This document shows, piece after piece, positions 63,431 to 64,000 of a stretch of 64,000 nucleotides of DNA. Numbering within the stretch: the first letter of the stretch is position 1; every line of letters starts with the position of its first letter. Source of the DNA: Moraxellaceae bacterium (lineage in GTDB: Bacteria; Pseudomonadota; Gammaproteobacteria; Pseudomonadales; Moraxellaceae); assembly GCA_030646295.1 (NCBI GenBank), contig JAUSND010000008.1:115291-179290 (forward strand), written 5' to 3'. The position numbers were made by a program, and so were the translations under genes. The notes beneath the pieces are model-generated. The model saw nothing but the letters and a program-made list of their open reading frames with translations. It made no database searches and was not told where the DNA came from.

Positions 63431-64000
63431 TATTTGTTGTTGCTGTTACTTCCCCTGCTGCTGCCCAAGGCATGCCGACCACCACTTTTGCCCGCCATCA
63501 CCTGCCATCATCCGCTCCCAGACACGGACAGGCGCAGATACCGGGGCTGCGCTTTGGCGCAGGGCGACTGGCTGGTTATTGATCCGTTACGGCCGATAAC
63601 CCGCTCTGGATCAGAAGAGAGCCCATCCCACGCTCCGGGAGATGCACAGGGGCGTCGACTACGTTGGTGCAAATATTGTAGTGTCCCTGAAAATGAAGTT
63701 TCACTTGGTCGTTCATGGCCCTAATACGCCCGAGTTAGACACCAAAAGTGACGCCTAATCCGCAGCATCGCTTCTGATTATCAATGGGTTAGAAGACGAT
63801 CAACCGGATTAGGTATCAAATTACTGAAATGGATTAGACGTCATTTTTGAAGTCTAGTTAACGTTAGGGTTTCCGTTGGGCTTACTGGTTTTTAAGTGTT
63901 TCAAGCAAGGGAATTGCATCAGCTTGTGGCTTCGGTCACTGCCTTCACGCTTCGATTTATGTTGTGATTCCCTTTGCCTTAATTAAGGTTGCTCCTGGCC
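63431..64000. other. AT-richer non-coding stretch downstream of tRNA-Arg
   Basis: 570 bp with no credible gene. G+C falls to about 37 percent over 63841-63900, against roughly 60 percent across the window. A family of short repeats occupies 63735-63857 (see separate entry). It looks like the start of different-origin DNA beside a tRNA 3' end. Confidence 0.6.
63735..63857. repeat. cluster of TTAGRCRTCA-like 10-bp repeats
   Basis: Copies: TTAGACACCA (63735), TTAGGCGTCA inverted (63749-63758), TTAGAAGACG (63789), TTAGGTATCA (63809), TTAGACGTCA (63834) and CTAGACTTCA inverted (63848-63857). The last two form a dyad TTAGAC-N12-GTCTAG. Spacing is 14-40 bp. Confidence 0.55.

Noticed and set aside
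63157..63501. Long N-terminal extension of pldA containing '[23 protein letters not shown]'-type peptide
   Set aside because: This peptide is the well-known false translation of a tRNA gene's antisense strand. Here it covers tRNA-Arg, and the true pldA start is at 63156.
63434..63724. 96-residue plus-strand open frame after the tRNA
   Set aside because: No ribosome site, low-complexity Leu/Pro start, no family resemblance, and it crosses the composition change.

Overview
The window reads as chromosome of a GC-rich gammaproteobacterium. Chromosomal markers include the lptM-lysA // dapF-DUF484-xerC-HAD block with divergent cyaY (the order known from Pseudomonas-type genomes), rimO next to glnL-glnG, an RpoE-like sigma/DUF3619/DUF3106 operon, rep helicase, a cytochrome c5 and an OMPLA phospholipase. 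Many acyl-CoA, short-chain dehydrogenase, desaturase and di-iron genes point to a lipid- or hydrocarbon-using environmental lineage (Alcanivorax-, Nevskiales- or Solimonadaceae-like). The genus cannot be fixed from the sequence alone. No prophage, IS element or CRISPR array was seen.

Layout. 1-6.7 kb: acyl-CoA dehydrogenase (cut by the window edge), SDR, then HAD, xerC, DUF484, dapF, lysA and lptM, all on the minus strand. 6.9-12.2 kb: cyaY, a beta-barrel OMP, rimO, and the nitrogen two-component pair glnL-glnG with NtrC-like boxes upstream. 12.2-24 kb: sigma/anti-sigma-like/DUF3106 operon, trmL, a periplasmic binding protein, SDR with TetR, mtgA, pirin, CPA2 antiporter, ZIP transporter, Dps, cupin, a membrane protein and an AbiU2-like HEPN protein. 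24-34 kb: DUF4124 protein, a DUF3302-HlyD-TolC three-gene operon, a secreted protein with a MACPF-like signature, a short CDF transporter, a response regulator with a degenerate GGDEF domain, an EamA transporter and catalase.

34.3-39.6 kb holds the most system-like block of unknown function. It runs DUF4331 secreted protein, small lipoprotein, TPR protein, HupE/UreJ-like membrane protein, ECF sigma factor and RskA-type anti-sigma factor, tightly packed, and it is bracketed by two near-identical terminator hairpins. 39.6-49 kb: SRPBCC protein, enoyl-CoA hydratase divergent from a PaaX-like regulator, fatty-acid desaturase, AidB-type acyl-CoA dehydrogenase, a 65-residue ORF, iron-containing alcohol dehydrogenase with an SCP2-like protein, fbp and an AraC regulator. 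49.1-52.1 kb: three tandem paralogues of the COG3687 'metal-dependent hydrolase' family, whose motifs look like a ferritin-like di-iron enzyme. 52.4-56.6 kb: rep, a YkgJ-type cysteine-cluster protein, cytochrome c5 and an HPP-CBS protein.

56.8-61.9 kb is a chaperone-usher pilus locus of the CS1/alpha type. Chaperone and usher lie on the plus strand and meet the tip-like subunit and major pilin on the minus strand tail to tail. The window ends with pldA, tRNA-Arg(CCG) and about 570 bp of AT-richer non-coding DNA. That DNA carries a cluster of TTAGRCRTCA-like repeats and could be the edge of an element integrated at the tRNA.
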